Shown here: one piece after another, positions 13,911 through 23,078 of the stretch
How positions within the stretch are numbered: position 1 is the stretch's first letter
How the letters are laid out: every line of letters starts with the position of its first letter
NCBI GenBank assembly: GCA_035539175.1
Contig: DATLIY010000001.1
Span: 1-55,014, forward strand
Length of the DNA: 55,014 bases
Direction of reading: 5' to 3'
Source of the DNA: Acidisarcina sp.
Lineage (GTDB): Bacteria; Acidobacteriota; Terriglobia; Terriglobales; Acidobacteriaceae
Position numbers and translations under genes: made by a program
The notes under the pieces: model-generated
The model's input: only the letters and a program-made list of their open reading frames with translations
Told to the model about the DNA's origin: nothing
The model's database searches: none

Positions 13911-16817
13911 TCAGGCCTCCGGACGGGAGACATAATCCAGGAGATGCAGGTAGGAGCGGTAGATCTCTCCTGTCGCCCGCGTCATTCCAATCTCGCAGGT
14001 ACGGCTGCTGGAGAAATATCCGTCGCAATGTTTCTTCTCGATACTCTCTGCCTCGTCCTGCGTGGCCGAAGCCGTGAGCTCGGGGAAAAGGAATCCCCTA
14101 TCTCCGGCAAACGCGCAGCAACCCGCCCCCTGCGGCACAACCACCTCATCGCTGCAGGCCTCGGCTATCTTCACAAGCTCTGACGCAATCCCCATCTTCG
14201 TCACCGAGCATACGGGATGAAGCGTTACCGAATTTACCCGGCGATGGATCGGCAGGTGCGGAAGGATCTGCTCGCTGGCAAACTGCACACTGTCGAGGAT
14301 CGTGAGCCGATCGAATTTTGCCTGGTTTTCAGGCGTCAGGTAGGGGCGTGCGGTCTTCAATCCGTAGGTACAAGGGCTGGTATCTACCAGGATTGGGAGC
14401 GCACCATTCTCGGACCAGCGCGAAAAATTTTCGATGGTGTGGTTCAATGCTGCGCGGTGTCCCGCTTCAAAGCCCTTGGAGGAAAAAGGCACGCCGCAAC
14501 ACTTCCCCGTCAGATCGGAGGGCACAAACAAAGGAACATTTGCCCGTTCTGCGATATTGAGCAACGCCTGCATGGTTGTCGTGTCGTCGGACTCTCCGGG
14601 CAGCGCCCCCATGATGCGGGAAATACATGCCGGGAAGTACACCGCCCTGGCTCCCTGGCGTGGCGTTACCGGCAAAGGCCCGCGGCGCGGATGCGGCATC
14701 TCTTTCGACCATTGCCAAAAAGGCTCATCCATCCATGCCCTGGTAACCCGGTTGAGTGTCCGCGTAATCGCAACCATGGTCTGCAAGCCAAACACGCGCT
14801 GCACCCCGTGGCCCATGCCAAGCGCAAACCGCGCGCCAATCTCCGCAAGCTTCAGGTTGCGTGCAATCGTCCGTGCCGCTGCGTTCGCAAGGCTCGTGTG
14901 CCGCACCTGGCGGAAGCGCTTGGTCAGCGTGCCGGTATCGATGCTCACGGGGCACTCTGTGGCACACAGGCCATCGACTGCACAGGTATCCAGCACCATG
15001 TAGGGAAAGTCCCGCTCCAGCGCCTCGTATCGCTCCCACTCCTGGCCTGAGTCCTTCAGCCTTTGCATCTCTCGCCGAACCACAATGCGTTGGCGCGGAG
15101 TCAGCGTCAAGTCGCGGCTGGGGCACTTATGCTCGCAGTATCCACACTCGATGCACTTGTCCACCTCTGGCTCGACGACGGGCAGCCCCTTGAGGTTTGC
15201 GATATGGGCCTCTGGATCGGAATTGAGGATGACTCCCGGATTCAGCAAGCCGTACGGGTCGGCAAGTGCCTTGACCTCGCGCATGACGGAGTAGGCGTCA
15301 CTTCCCCACTCCGTCTCGACAAATGGAGCCATGTTGCGCCCGGTTCCATGCTCTGCTTTGAGCGCGCCATCATACTTCTGCACGACCAACGTCACCACAT
15401 CGTCGATGAACTCCCGGTAGCGACGAATCTCAGTCGCATGAATAAAGCCTTGCGTGATCACGAAGTGCAGGTTGCCATCCTTGGCATGGCCGAAGATGAT
15501 CGCATCCTTGTAGCCATGGCGATCGAGCAGGATCCGCAAATCTACCGCTGCATCCGCCAGCCTCTCGACCGGGAAGGCTACATCTTCAATGATCGCGGTG
15601 GTTCCGCTGGCGCGAACCGCACCGACGGAAGGAAACATCCCTTTGCGAATCTTCCAAAACTGGGCCTGTACCGCCGGATCGCGAGTGAGAATCGCAGGAT
15701 GCAGGAGGTGGAAACTGGAAACTGCCTCATCCGCACGCGATTTGACCTCCGCGCGTTCGGCGTCATTGGCGCATTGGAACTCAACCAGTAACGCAGCCGC
15801 ATCGGGAGGAAGAGAGCGTAAGACTTCGGGCACTCCTGGCTTGTCTTCAACGGAACGCATCGACGAACGATCCATCAACTCCAGTGCGGCGGCACCTGCC
15901 TGCTTCAAGACGGGAATAGCAGCACAGGCGGCGTGGAGATTCTCAAACAAAAGCAATCCAGTGTATTTGTAGGGCTGGTCTGGAACCGTGTTCAGCACCG
16001 CCTCGGCAACGAAGGCGAGCGTGCCTTCTGAGCCAATCAGCAGGTGGCTGAAGATATCGACTGGACTCTCAAAATCAAGGAAAGCATTCAACCCATATCC
16101 GGTAGTGTTCTTCATCAGATATTTGCGCCGGATTCGCGCAACCATCGCAGGATCGTTTGCGATGGTGCTCTTCAGGCGTAGCAGACCGTGATAGAGGTCC
16201 GGCTCCAGCTCACGAAAGCGTGCATCGGCATCCGGTTCGGCAGTATCCACTTCTGTACCCGAGGGCAGCACGAATGTGAGGGATTGCAAGGTGTGATAGG
16301 CGTTCTGAGCGACTCCGCAGCACATGCCGCTGGCGTTGTTTGAGAGGATGCCGCCTAATTGGCAGCTATTGATTGACGCCGGATCGGGTCCGATCTTTGC
16401 CCGATACAGGCGCAGAGTATCGTTCGCCTTCTGGCCGATCACTCCGGGCTGCACGCGAATCGCCTTGCCGTTTTGCTCTACGCGGATAACGCGCCAGTGA
16501 CGGCTCACGTCCACCAGTACACCGTCGGTGATGGATTGGCCTGAGAGACTGGTGCCGCCGGCACGAAAGACCAGCGGGACACTATGACGATGGCTGAAGC
16601 GAAAGAGTTCGCGGACCTCATCTGTGCTTACGGGCTGCACCACTGCCCGCGGAATCAGCCGGTAGAAGCTGGCATCCGAGGCAAACGCGATGCGGTCTAT
16701 CTCGCGAATCAGGATTCTCGCCGGATCGATCCGCTCTTGCAACGCGGCGAGGATCTCGCCGGGCGTTAGTGAAGTTGTCACAACGGCCTCTCCGGTCTGT
16801 ATAACATCCGCTTTCAC
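13911..16817 (-). CDS. FAD/Fe-S fused 2-hydroxyacid (D-lactate-type) dehydrogenase
   Basis: 968 residues from a GTG at 16,817, preferred because AAGGAG lies 6 nt before it; an ATG 54 nt upstream lacks a site. Order: FAD_binding_4 domain (RAGGTSLSGQS, GPDPASINSCQLGGILSNN), FAD-oxidase C-terminal domain (IIFGHAKDGNLHF, HGTGRNM), two ferredoxin clusters (CIECGYCEHKC and CAVDGLCATEC), then two CCG domains (GKCCGVPFSSKGF and GAGCCAFAGDRGF). This is the GlcD-GlcF fusion seen in DLD-type D-lactate dehydrogenases and YdiJ-like D-2-hydroxyglutarate dehydrogenases. It probably feeds electrons to the respiratory chain. The exact substrate cannot be read. Confidence 0.9.
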   Translation of the reverse strand: MKADVIQTGEAVVTTSLTPGEILAALQERIDPARILIREIDRIAFASDASFYRLIPRAVVQPVSTDEVRELFRFSHRHSVPLVFRAGGTSLSGQSITDGVLVDVSRHWRVIRVEQNGKAIRVQPGVIGQKANDTLRLYRAKIGPDPASINSCQLGGILSNNASGMCCGVAQNAYHTLQSLTFVLPSGTEVDTAEPDADARFRELEPDLYHGLLRLKSTIANDPAMVARIRRKYLMKNTTGYGLNAFLDFESPVDIFSHLLIGSEGTLAFVAEAVLNTVPDQPYKYTGLLLFENLHAACAAIPVLKQAGAAALELMDRSSMRSVEDKPGVPEVLRSLPPDAAALLVEFQCANDAERAEVKSRADEAVSSFHLLHPAILTRDPAVQAQFWKIRKGMFPSVGAVRASGTTAIIEDVAFPVERLADAAVDLRILLDRHGYKDAIIFGHAKDGNLHFVITQGFIHATEIRRYREFIDDVVTLVVQKYDGALKAEHGTGRNMAPFVETEWGSDAYSVMREVKALADPYGLLNPGVILNSDPEAHIANLKGLPVVEPEVDKCIECGYCEHKCPSRDLTLTPRQRIVVRREMQRLKDSGQEWERYEALERDFPYMVLDTCAVDGLCATECPVSIDTGTLTKRFRQVRHTSLANAAARTIARNLKLAEIGARFALGMGHGVQRVFGLQTMVAITRTLNRVTRAWMDEPFWQWSKEMPHPRRGPLPVTPRQGARAVYFPACISRIMGALPGESDDTTTMQALLNIAERANVPLFVPSDLTGKCCGVPFSSKGFEAGHRAALNHTIENFSRWSENGALPILVDTSPCTYGLKTARPYLTPENQAKFDRLTILDSVQFASEQILPHLPIHRRVNSVTLHPVCSVTKMGIASELVKIAEACSDEVVVPQGAGCCAFAGDRGFLFPELTASATQDEAESIEKKHCDGYFSSSRTCEIGMTRATGEIYRSYLHLLDYVSRPEA

Positions 16818-16919
16818 TTCCCACTCCTTATCAAAAATAAGAATCCCGCACGAGTAACTTTTCAAGTCCATGCAGTCCTGCCGCGAAGAAGGAATGCGGC
16901 AGGCTGGATTCGGGTTTCC

Positions 16920-19106
16920 TCAATCGTTCAGACTGGCTGGAATCCCCACATCCTCCGGCCTGGGGAGTGTGCGGGTGCGGTACCACTGATCGATGATGCC
17001 CGTGACGCGTTCCCGGCGGCCGAGCCAGAGGTCCATCGCGTGGTCGTAACGAGCCAGAACATTATGGAGCCAATAGGTACGGTTCTCACGCAGCCATGCC
17101 TGTTCGTATAAGTCGCGGTTCGCGGAGTAGCCACTCAAAATATCCTGGCAGCGTCCATTGTTCCCGGCGATGTCATAGAGTTCGTTCGCCAGATTGTCGG
17201 CCAGCTTTGAATCTTTCTGCTCCGCGTAGGCACGGCCATAGCCCAGGATGATTTCATCGGAGAGCTGAAACTTCAGGCCAATCAAATCCATTCGGCGCGC
17301 TCCCAGTTCCATCCCCCGCAAAGTATCGCTTTCTCTCAACTTCTGCTGCGACTCCGCCTCCGCCAGCAGGATCATGGCCCGCTCCGCGTGAAGGCGGAAA
17401 TCGTGAACCACGGGGCGCAGCTTCTTCGCCGCGATCTTTCCTTCCACGCTCCAGGGATCCATCCAGAAGAGCCGGTTACTTGCGTCGCCCAGGTCCGCCT
17501 TGGCCAGAATTGCATGAGCCGCGGCCAACTCCCGCTCCGCTTCGTCGATCTTCCCAGTGGCATCTCCGTGGAAGACCGCTCCATAGCTCTGCTGAAACTG
17601 CTCGATGGAGCTCTCCCCAGGCTGCCAGCTTGCGGCGGCAGAAAAGATCACTCCATACCAATCCTGATCGAACAATCCCTCCCCATCATCGTCCCATACC
17701 GTCGTCAGAGCCCCTGTACTGCCCAGCCGCTGTCCATCGCGGACAAATCCCTGAATATTCAGCAAAGCGGTATTGTTATTCGGATAGACGCGATTCCAGT
17801 TACTGACACCCGGAGCCACCCACGTCTCCATTCCCGCCTCTTTGAATGGCAGGATGAAACGAGCGAATCCCTTCGGCTGTGGGCCATAGACCCAGGGAAC
17901 CGCGATCATGTCCTTCGGCAGGGTCTTCACTAGTGCAGGGTCATTCCACGCCAGATCTCCCCAAAAAAGAATCTTCTTATTCAGTGGCTGCAGAGCGTTC
18001 CGAATCTGCTTGAGGAAGGCGACATAGGTGGCGCCAAGCCCTTTCTGCTGAACCTCAGCACTGGTCTGGCCGCGTCCAAGATCAAACGTCTCATCCGCGC
18101 CAATGTGGACAAAGGGTCCCGGAAACATTCCGGCAATCTCAGTAAACCACTGCGTGATAAGGGCGATGGAGCCTGGCTGACCAGGAGCCAGCACGTGTCC
18201 GTGCGGAGTCTCAGCCAACGGTGCATATTGCTCATACGTGAGGACGTTGTGCAGATGGCCGAATGCCTCCTGCTCAGGAACAACGGTCACATGATACTGC
18301 CCGGCATAGCGCACCAATTGCTCGACATCGGACCGCGTCATGGCACCTCCCGGAGACGCAGCCAGAGGATTGCCGGAATAGGCCAGAGTGCTCTCAAAAT
18401 ATGGCGAATAAATGTTGATCTTGAATGCGGAAAAGATGCGCACCTGGCGCTTCTGATACTCCAGTGTCGGCACTGGACCGCGTGAGAGGTCATCGCTGAT
18501 TCCACGGTACCTGAGCGCCGGCCAGTCTCTCACCAGTACAGAATGGATCTGCGCCGAGCGGCCCGACCCAACGACCAACTGCTTGACTGTCTGGGCACCA
18601 TAAAACATGCCCTCGGCGCTGCTCGCGATGATCGCCAGACTATGCGCGCCAGGCAGGAGGACGTATCCCTCGGGCTTCATCGCATCATCGAACTGCACAG
18701 CGCCGGCAGAGAGCAGCCGCCGCGCCCGGGGCTCGCTTGCCCGTAGAAGCTCGATCTGAAGTCGCTGGGGATCGGTCGATGAAGGCCGCACCTCACGGCT
18801 GGACAGGGCTTGCCGCAAATCGTCGGCGGCAAACCGATCCTGCGCATCCGAACTGTCCACTCGAACCACGACTCCATGCGCCAGGGAAACTAACTTGTCG
18901 TGGCTGACCTCGCGTGGCTGGGGAATCAGCCGGAGCGTGGCCCTTTTGCCTGCTGCGGAATCAGAGGTCGACACGCCCTTCTGCGCCCGGACCGGGCATG
19001 GGGCGACAAGCGTCGCCAACAGATACAAGATTCCCGCAGGAGCCGCCATTTGGCTCCAGGAACGAAATCGCAATCCCGGTCTCTCCAAAAAACGTACAAA
19101 CTGCAT
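16920..19106 (-). CDS. Exported GH20 beta-N-acetylhexosaminidase
   Basis: 728 residues starting at ATG 19,106 with AAGGAG seven bases before it. A long basic N-terminus and hydrophobic stretch (MAAPAGILYLLATLVAPCPV) ending near VRA indicate export. Then a GH20b-like domain (RLIPQPREV) and the catalytic barrel with HIGADET near residues 333-339, where Asp-Glu are the substrate-assisting acid and the general acid. It would release terminal N-acetylhexosamine from chitin or peptidoglycan fragments. It is divergent from the SIS and NagX genes, which would handle the product inside the cell. Confidence 0.92.
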   Translation of the reverse strand: MQFVRFLERPGLRFRSWSQMAAPAGILYLLATLVAPCPVRAQKGVSTSDSAAGKRATLRLIPQPREVSHDKLVSLAHGVVVRVDSSDAQDRFAADDLRQALSSREVRPSSTDPQRLQIELLRASEPRARRLLSAGAVQFDDAMKPEGYVLLPGAHSLAIIASSAEGMFYGAQTVKQLVVGSGRSAQIHSVLVRDWPALRYRGISDDLSRGPVPTLEYQKRQVRIFSAFKINIYSPYFESTLAYSGNPLAASPGGAMTRSDVEQLVRYAGQYHVTVVPEQEAFGHLHNVLTYEQYAPLAETPHGHVLAPGQPGSIALITQWFTEIAGMFPGPFVHIGADETFDLGRGQTSAEVQQKGLGATYVAFLKQIRNALQPLNKKILFWGDLAWNDPALVKTLPKDMIAVPWVYGPQPKGFARFILPFKEAGMETWVAPGVSNWNRVYPNNNTALLNIQGFVRDGQRLGSTGALTTVWDDDGEGLFDQDWYGVIFSAAASWQPGESSIEQFQQSYGAVFHGDATGKIDEAERELAAAHAILAKADLGDASNRLFWMDPWSVEGKIAAKKLRPVVHDFRLHAERAMILLAEAESQQKLRESDTLRGMELGARRMDLIGLKFQLSDEIILGYGRAYAEQKDSKLADNLANELYDIAGNNGRCQDILSGYSANRDLYEQAWLRENRTYWLHNVLARYDHAMDLWLGRRERVTGIIDQWYRTRTLPRPEDVGIPASLND

Positions 19107-19514
19107 CAACGCTCTCCTTCAACCTGCACTACAATTCCGCACACCCGGTTAGCGTCGCCTGCCGTCAGCCGGCCCCACTGTCAGGACCACCTCAGGAAGT
19201 CTTTTTTGGCGGGAAAGAGCCTCCAGACTACTGGGCCTGGACACTAGACGCGCAGCAGGCGATACCCTGCCATCGCCGGACAGGACGGTCCCACTCTACA
19301 TGTATTGAACTATTGGACCTTGAAATCGGATTCTATTCCTCCCGGCATCCCAGTTGGAGATGTTTTTTCGCCGCGCTGCGGTCACAATGGATGAAGATTG
19401 GAAATCTTCCGATACTCTGGAGTGAGGCGCCCTATGGGGTTCTTGGACCACAGCCGCGCTGCGCCCCCCTCGGCACGAAGAGAGAACACGAAGAAAGAAA
19501 AGAAGAGAAGAGTG
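19107..19514. other. Divergent control region of GlcNAc genes
   Basis: About 400 bases between the GH20 gene (minus) and the SIS gene (plus). I see no gene with support, although the SIS frame extends back to 19,398. Inverted or operator-like words such as ATTGAACTATTGGACCTT (19,304 onward) might be regulator sites, but none matches a known NagC, NagR or NagQ operator clearly. Confidence 0.35.
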
Positions 19515-20675
19515 ATGAGCGAGCACAAAGGCACAAGCAATTCTGGTTCCCCACAGGAGCCGAGATCCTTCCCTCACGCGATGCTGCGCGAAATCTACGA
19601 GCAGCCCCGTGCGCTGGCAGACACCATCGGTCACTACATCCCCGATGGCAAACTGAATCCCGATGCCTTCAGGACGGTTCCGGAATCGATGGGGAGCAAG
19701 CAGCGCCTTGTCATCGCGGCCAGCGGTTCGAGCCGCAACGCCGGTCTTGCAGCGGAAATCATGCTGGAGGATCTGGCCGGCCTCGCGGTGGATGTGGAGT
19801 ATGCCAGCGAATACTGTTACCGCTCGAGCCACACGTTGCAGGATCCAGGCGTCGTTGTCGTTTCGCAATCCGGAGAAACAGCGGATACGCTCGCCGCGCT
19901 GCGGGAGGCGAAGCTGCGCGGACTTGTCACCGTAGCGATTACAAATAATCCGAATTCCACCATGGCATTGGAGGCGGACTCTTCCCTTCCCACCTATGCA
20001 GGCAAGGAAAAGGCTATCCCTGCCACCAAGAGCTTCACGACGCAGCTCGCCGTTCTGTATTCCCTGACGCTGCTGCTGGCCCGGCTCCGCGGACGTATGA
20101 CCGCGCCTACGATCGAAGCACATGGCTCCCAGTTGGCTAGGCTGCCGCTCCTTCTGGAACAGGTGCTTCCGGCATGGGAAGACCAGTGTCGCCAGATAGC
20201 GGAAGAGAGAAAAGATTCACAGACCTTCCTGTACCTTGGACGCGGCGTTCATTACGCGATTGCCCGCGAAGGCGCACTGAAGTTAAAGGAATCGGCATAT
20301 CTGCAGGCGGAAGGATATCCGGCAGGCGAACTGAAGCACGGACCCAATGCGCTGGTCAGCAGGAGTGCTCCGCTGGTGATTCTAGCAACGCAGGATCGCT
20401 CGGATCCGGACTCGGTTCTGCGCTATTCCAAGACTGTTCAGTTGATGAAGGATATGAAAGAGCAAGGTGCTCAGATTATCGCCCTGGCCAATGAGGGCGA
20501 TCTGCAGGTACCCGCGCTAAGCCGGCACTGCATCTTCATTCCGGAGACAACGGAACATCTGCTTCCGATTCTTGAAGTGGTTCCGCTCCAGTTGCTCGCC
20601 TATGTGTTCGCAATCCAGCGGGGCATCGATGTGGACAGCCCGCGCAATCTGGTAAAGGCTGTTGTTCAAGAATGA
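19515..20675 (+). CDS. Double-SIS sugar isomerase; NagB-II-like glucosamine-6-phosphate deaminase candidate
   Basis: 386 residues with two SIS domains and no glutamine amidotransferase domain, so it is not a full GlmS (about 600 residues). Visible GlmS-isomerase motifs: ASGSSRNAG, SQSGETADTL, ATKSFTTQLA, YLGRGVHYAIAREGALKLKE and ELKHGPNALV. In this setting the best reading is the GlcN-6-P deaminase NagB-II, which replaces NagB in some GlcNAc pathways. ATG 19,515 is preferred, preceded by a purine-rich GAAGAGAAGAG; ATG 19,434 and 19,398 also fit. NagX follows after 22 nt. Confidence 0.85.
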   Translation: MSEHKGTSNSGSPQEPRSFPHAMLREIYEQPRALADTIGHYIPDGKLNPDAFRTVPESMGSKQRLVIAASGSSRNAGLAAEIMLEDLAGLAVDVEYASEYCYRSSHTLQDPGVVVVSQSGETADTLAALREAKLRGLVTVAITNNPNSTMALEADSSLPTYAGKEKAIPATKSFTTQLAVLYSLTLLLARLRGRMTAPTIEAHGSQLARLPLLLEQVLPAWEDQCRQIAEERKDSQTFLYLGRGVHYAIAREGALKLKESAYLQAEGYPAGELKHGPNALVSRSAPLVILATQDRSDPDSVLRYSKTVQLMKDMKEQGAQIIALANEGDLQVPALSRHCIFIPETTEHLLPILEVVPLQLLAYVFAIQRGIDVDSPRNLVKAVVQE

Positions 20676-20697
20676 AATGAGCAAGGAGATACAGCGT

Positions 20698-21855
20698 ATG
20701 GCAGCCACCCAACCCGTCGAAACAACCATTGCCGTTGCTCCCTCCACCCGAGTGATGTCGGTGGATGTTCTACGCGGCTTGACCATCATGCTGATGATCC
20801 TGGTGAATAATTCGGGGGACGGCGCGTACTGGCCACTCCATCATGCGCAGTGGAATGGCTGGACGCCCACCGACATGGTCTTCCCCACCTTCCTCTTTGT
20901 AATGGGGAGTTCGGTTGTGTTCTCCTTCCGCGCGCGCCTGGCAAAGAACAGCAATGTGTCTCCGCTAATTCCTCATATCCTGCGCCGGTTCGTGATTCTG
21001 TTTTGTCTTGGATTGCTGGTGAATACCTTCCCCTACTTCCACATGGACACGCTGCGAATTTTCGGCGTGTTGCAGCGCATCGCTATCTGTTACCTGGTGG
21101 TCAGCCTGCTCTTTTTGTGGAACAGCAAACCTGCCCTGCGGATCGGCGCCATCGTCGTGATTCTCGCTGCGTATTGGGCGCTGATGAGGCTTGTTCCGGT
21201 TCCTAGCGCAGGATTGCCCGTCCGCGACATTCCGCTACTGGATCCCGACAAGAATCTTGCTGCGTGGCTGGATCGGCTGATCCTGCCGGCGCGACGTCTG
21301 TATGAAGGCACTCGAGATCCAGAGGGTCTGTTAAGCACGCTTCCCGCCCTGGCAACGACGATGCTGGGAACGCTGACCGGAGAATGGCTCCTCTCTAACA
21401 GATCCAAGGAGAAGAAAGCACTGGGTATGCTCTGCGCAGGCGTGGTCTGTGCGCTGCTGGGAGAACTGTGGAATCCCTGGTTCCCCATCAACAAGAAGCT
21501 GTGGACAAGCAGCTATGTTCTGCTCGCGGCGGGATGGTCCCTGGTATTTCTGGCGCTGTGTTACTGGGCAATTGAAATCAAGGGATGGAAAAAAGGCTGG
21601 ACCTATCCCGCGCTCGTCTTTGGCAGCAATGCGATTGTTGCCTATGTGTTTTCCGAACTGCTGGCTCCGCTGGTGTGGATGCGTTTCCGGACTTCCGGAG
21701 GTGTCACCAGCGTTGGAAAATTGGCAAACGCGGCGCTCGCCACATTACACACATCGCGATCCTTTGCAGCCCTGCTGTATTCGCTTCTGTACGTGCTGGT
21801 CTGCTTTGTGCCGGTCTACATCCTTTACCGGAAGAAGATCTTCATCAAGGTGTAA
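20698..21855 (+). CDS. nagX: NagX-like integral membrane acyltransferase (DUF5009)
   Basis: 385 residues from ATG 20,698 with AAGGAG nine bases upstream; the frame could start earlier at TTG 20,662. The N-terminal VMSVDVLRGLTIMLMILVNN, then WNGWTPTDMVFPTFLFVMG, is typical of the heparan-alpha-glucosaminide N-acetyltransferase (HGSNAT) family. About ten membrane segments follow. Proteins called NagX accompany GlcNAc catabolism genes; their exact reaction is unsettled (transmembrane acetylation or sugar handling). It shares a transcript with the SIS gene. Confidence 0.87.
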   Translation: MAATQPVETTIAVAPSTRVMSVDVLRGLTIMLMILVNNSGDGAYWPLHHAQWNGWTPTDMVFPTFLFVMGSSVVFSFRARLAKNSNVSPLIPHILRRFVILFCLGLLVNTFPYFHMDTLRIFGVLQRIAICYLVVSLLFLWNSKPALRIGAIVVILAAYWALMRLVPVPSAGLPVRDIPLLDPDKNLAAWLDRLILPARRLYEGTRDPEGLLSTLPALATTMLGTLTGEWLLSNRSKEKKALGMLCAGVVCALLGELWNPWFPINKKLWTSSYVLLAAGWSLVFLALCYWAIEIKGWKKGWTYPALVFGSNAIVAYVFSELLAPLVWMRFRTSGGVTSVGKLANAALATLHTSRSFAALLYSLLYVLVCFVPVYILYRKKIFIKV

Positions 21856-21870
21856 GCGAGTGCATGTCGG

Positions 21871-22413
21871 CTATTCAACTAGCGAATAGCCGAAAGTAAA
21901 GCGGCCAAGTTGAATCACAGCCTTGTCGGATGGAGGCCAAATCCGGAAAGACTCGATTCGGCTGATGGATGGATTACGGGACGCCACCGTTTGTCCTAAT
22001 GGCTTGCCTGTCGCGGCATCGTAAAAGAGCACCGTGAGGGTCTCCTCTTTCCTCGTCCATCCGAAGACGTACTGCCCCGGAGGCAAGGAAAGATTTCCCA
22101 CCCTGATTGGTACCTGGGTAAGCAGGTAATGGGAGTACTTGCCTTCCGCCGAATAGCCTGCCGTAATCAGAACCACCCCTGCGACAAAGCGGCCGCGCCC
22201 ATCGGTGATACCGGACGCAGTGCGAAATTCTGTTTCAATATGCTCGGCAACTACCGGAGCGCGCGGCGGAATAACAGACCGCAACTCATCTTCGGTCGTT
22301 ACGCGCCAGGCGGCTCTCCCATTTTGCGCATGAAGCACGATGCCCAGCGCCGGCAAGAGTCCGATTGCGAGCGCCACAAGTGTCACACGGATAAAGAAGC
22401 CGCCCCTAGTCAA
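21871..22413 (-). CDS. Small exported or anchored protein, unknown
   Basis: About 180 residues. One N-terminal hydrophobic segment (VTLVALAIGLLPALGIVLHA) suggests a signal peptide or anchor. The rest is beta-rich, with VPIRVGNLSLPPGQYVFGWT and FGYSLVE at the end; this could be a small beta-sandwich. Not recognised. Start unsure: TTG 22,413, GTG 22,386 or GTG 22,464. It overlaps the response regulator stop, so it is the last gene of the sensor-regulator transcript. Confidence 0.6.
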   Translation of the reverse strand: MTRGGFFIRVTLVALAIGLLPALGIVLHAQNGRAAWRVTTEDELRSVIPPRAPVVAEHIETEFRTASGITDGRGRFVAGVVLITAGYSAEGKYSHYLLTQVPIRVGNLSLPPGQYVFGWTRKEETLTVLFYDAATGKPLGQTVASRNPSISRIESFRIWPPSDKAVIQLGRFTFGYSLVE

Positions 22414-23032
22414 GGTGAACAATCCCCCGTTGCAGTGCAGTCGTAGCAGCCTGCGTCCGATCACTCACGCCGAGCTTACTCAGCAGGCTGTTCACGTGAG
22501 TTTTAACAGTCGCCTCGGTGATAGAAAGCTTGCTGGCTATCTCCTTGTTACTGTTTCCCTTCACGATCAGTCGCAGAACATCCGTCTCGCGATCGGTAAG
22601 CACTGGTCCGCTCATGCGTCCCGCGAGCCGCTCTGCCACCGCGGAAGGGATGCGCGACTTGCCGGAGTGAACCGCGCGTATCGCGTCCATCAATTCGTCC
22701 CCTTCCATGCCCTTTAACAGGTAGCCGCGTGCTCCCGCCTGAAGCGCACGATAGATGTCTTCATCGCCATCGAACGTCGTGAGCACGATGATTCGCGCCT
22801 GCGGAAAGTCGGATCGGATTCGGCCGATCGCTTCCACTCCATTCATCTTTTGCAGACGCAGATCCATCAGGGTTATGTCAGGCTGGTGCTGGCGAAACAG
22901 TTCCACCGCCTGACGGCCATCGGCGGCTTCGGCAACAATCTCAAAATCGGAGACGGTCCCCAGCAGTGCCACCAGGCCCTGACGAACAATGTTGTGATCC
23001 TCAACTACCATGATCCGGATTGGATCCGCCAT
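22406..23032 (-). CDS. NarL/FixJ-family response regulator
   Basis: 208 residues. Receiver domain with VVEDHN acid pair, phospho-acceptor Asp57 (ITLMDLRL), conserved Thr (VLTTFDG) and Lys (GYLLKGM). The C-terminal LuxR-type helix-turn-helix reads LTDRETDVLRLIVKGNSNKEIA then ATVKTHVNSLLSKLGV, shown here in parts. It lies 46 nt downstream of a matching HisKA_3 kinase, the standard partner. It probably controls the divergent operon starting at 26,539, an inference from position. Confidence 0.93.
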   Translation of the reverse strand: MADPIRIMVVEDHNIVRQGLVALLGTVSDFEIVAEAADGRQAVELFRQHQPDITLMDLRLQKMNGVEAIGRIRSDFPQARIIVLTTFDGDEDIYRALQAGARGYLLKGMEGDELMDAIRAVHSGKSRIPSAVAERLAGRMSGPVLTDRETDVLRLIVKGNSNKEIASKLSITEATVKTHVNSLLSKLGVSDRTQAATTALQRGIVHLD

Positions 23033-23078
23033 ATTTCATCCTTCCCAACGGTTCGTATGCTGCTCACGATACAACTTC

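Noticed and set aside
14217-15050. A 277-codon plus-strand open frame
   Set aside because: It is antisense to the FAD/Fe-S dehydrogenase, whose cofactor motifs are intact, and its translation has no recognisable features.
19515-20675. Annotation as GlmS
   Set aside because: The N-terminal glutamine amidotransferase domain is absent and the length is only 386 residues.
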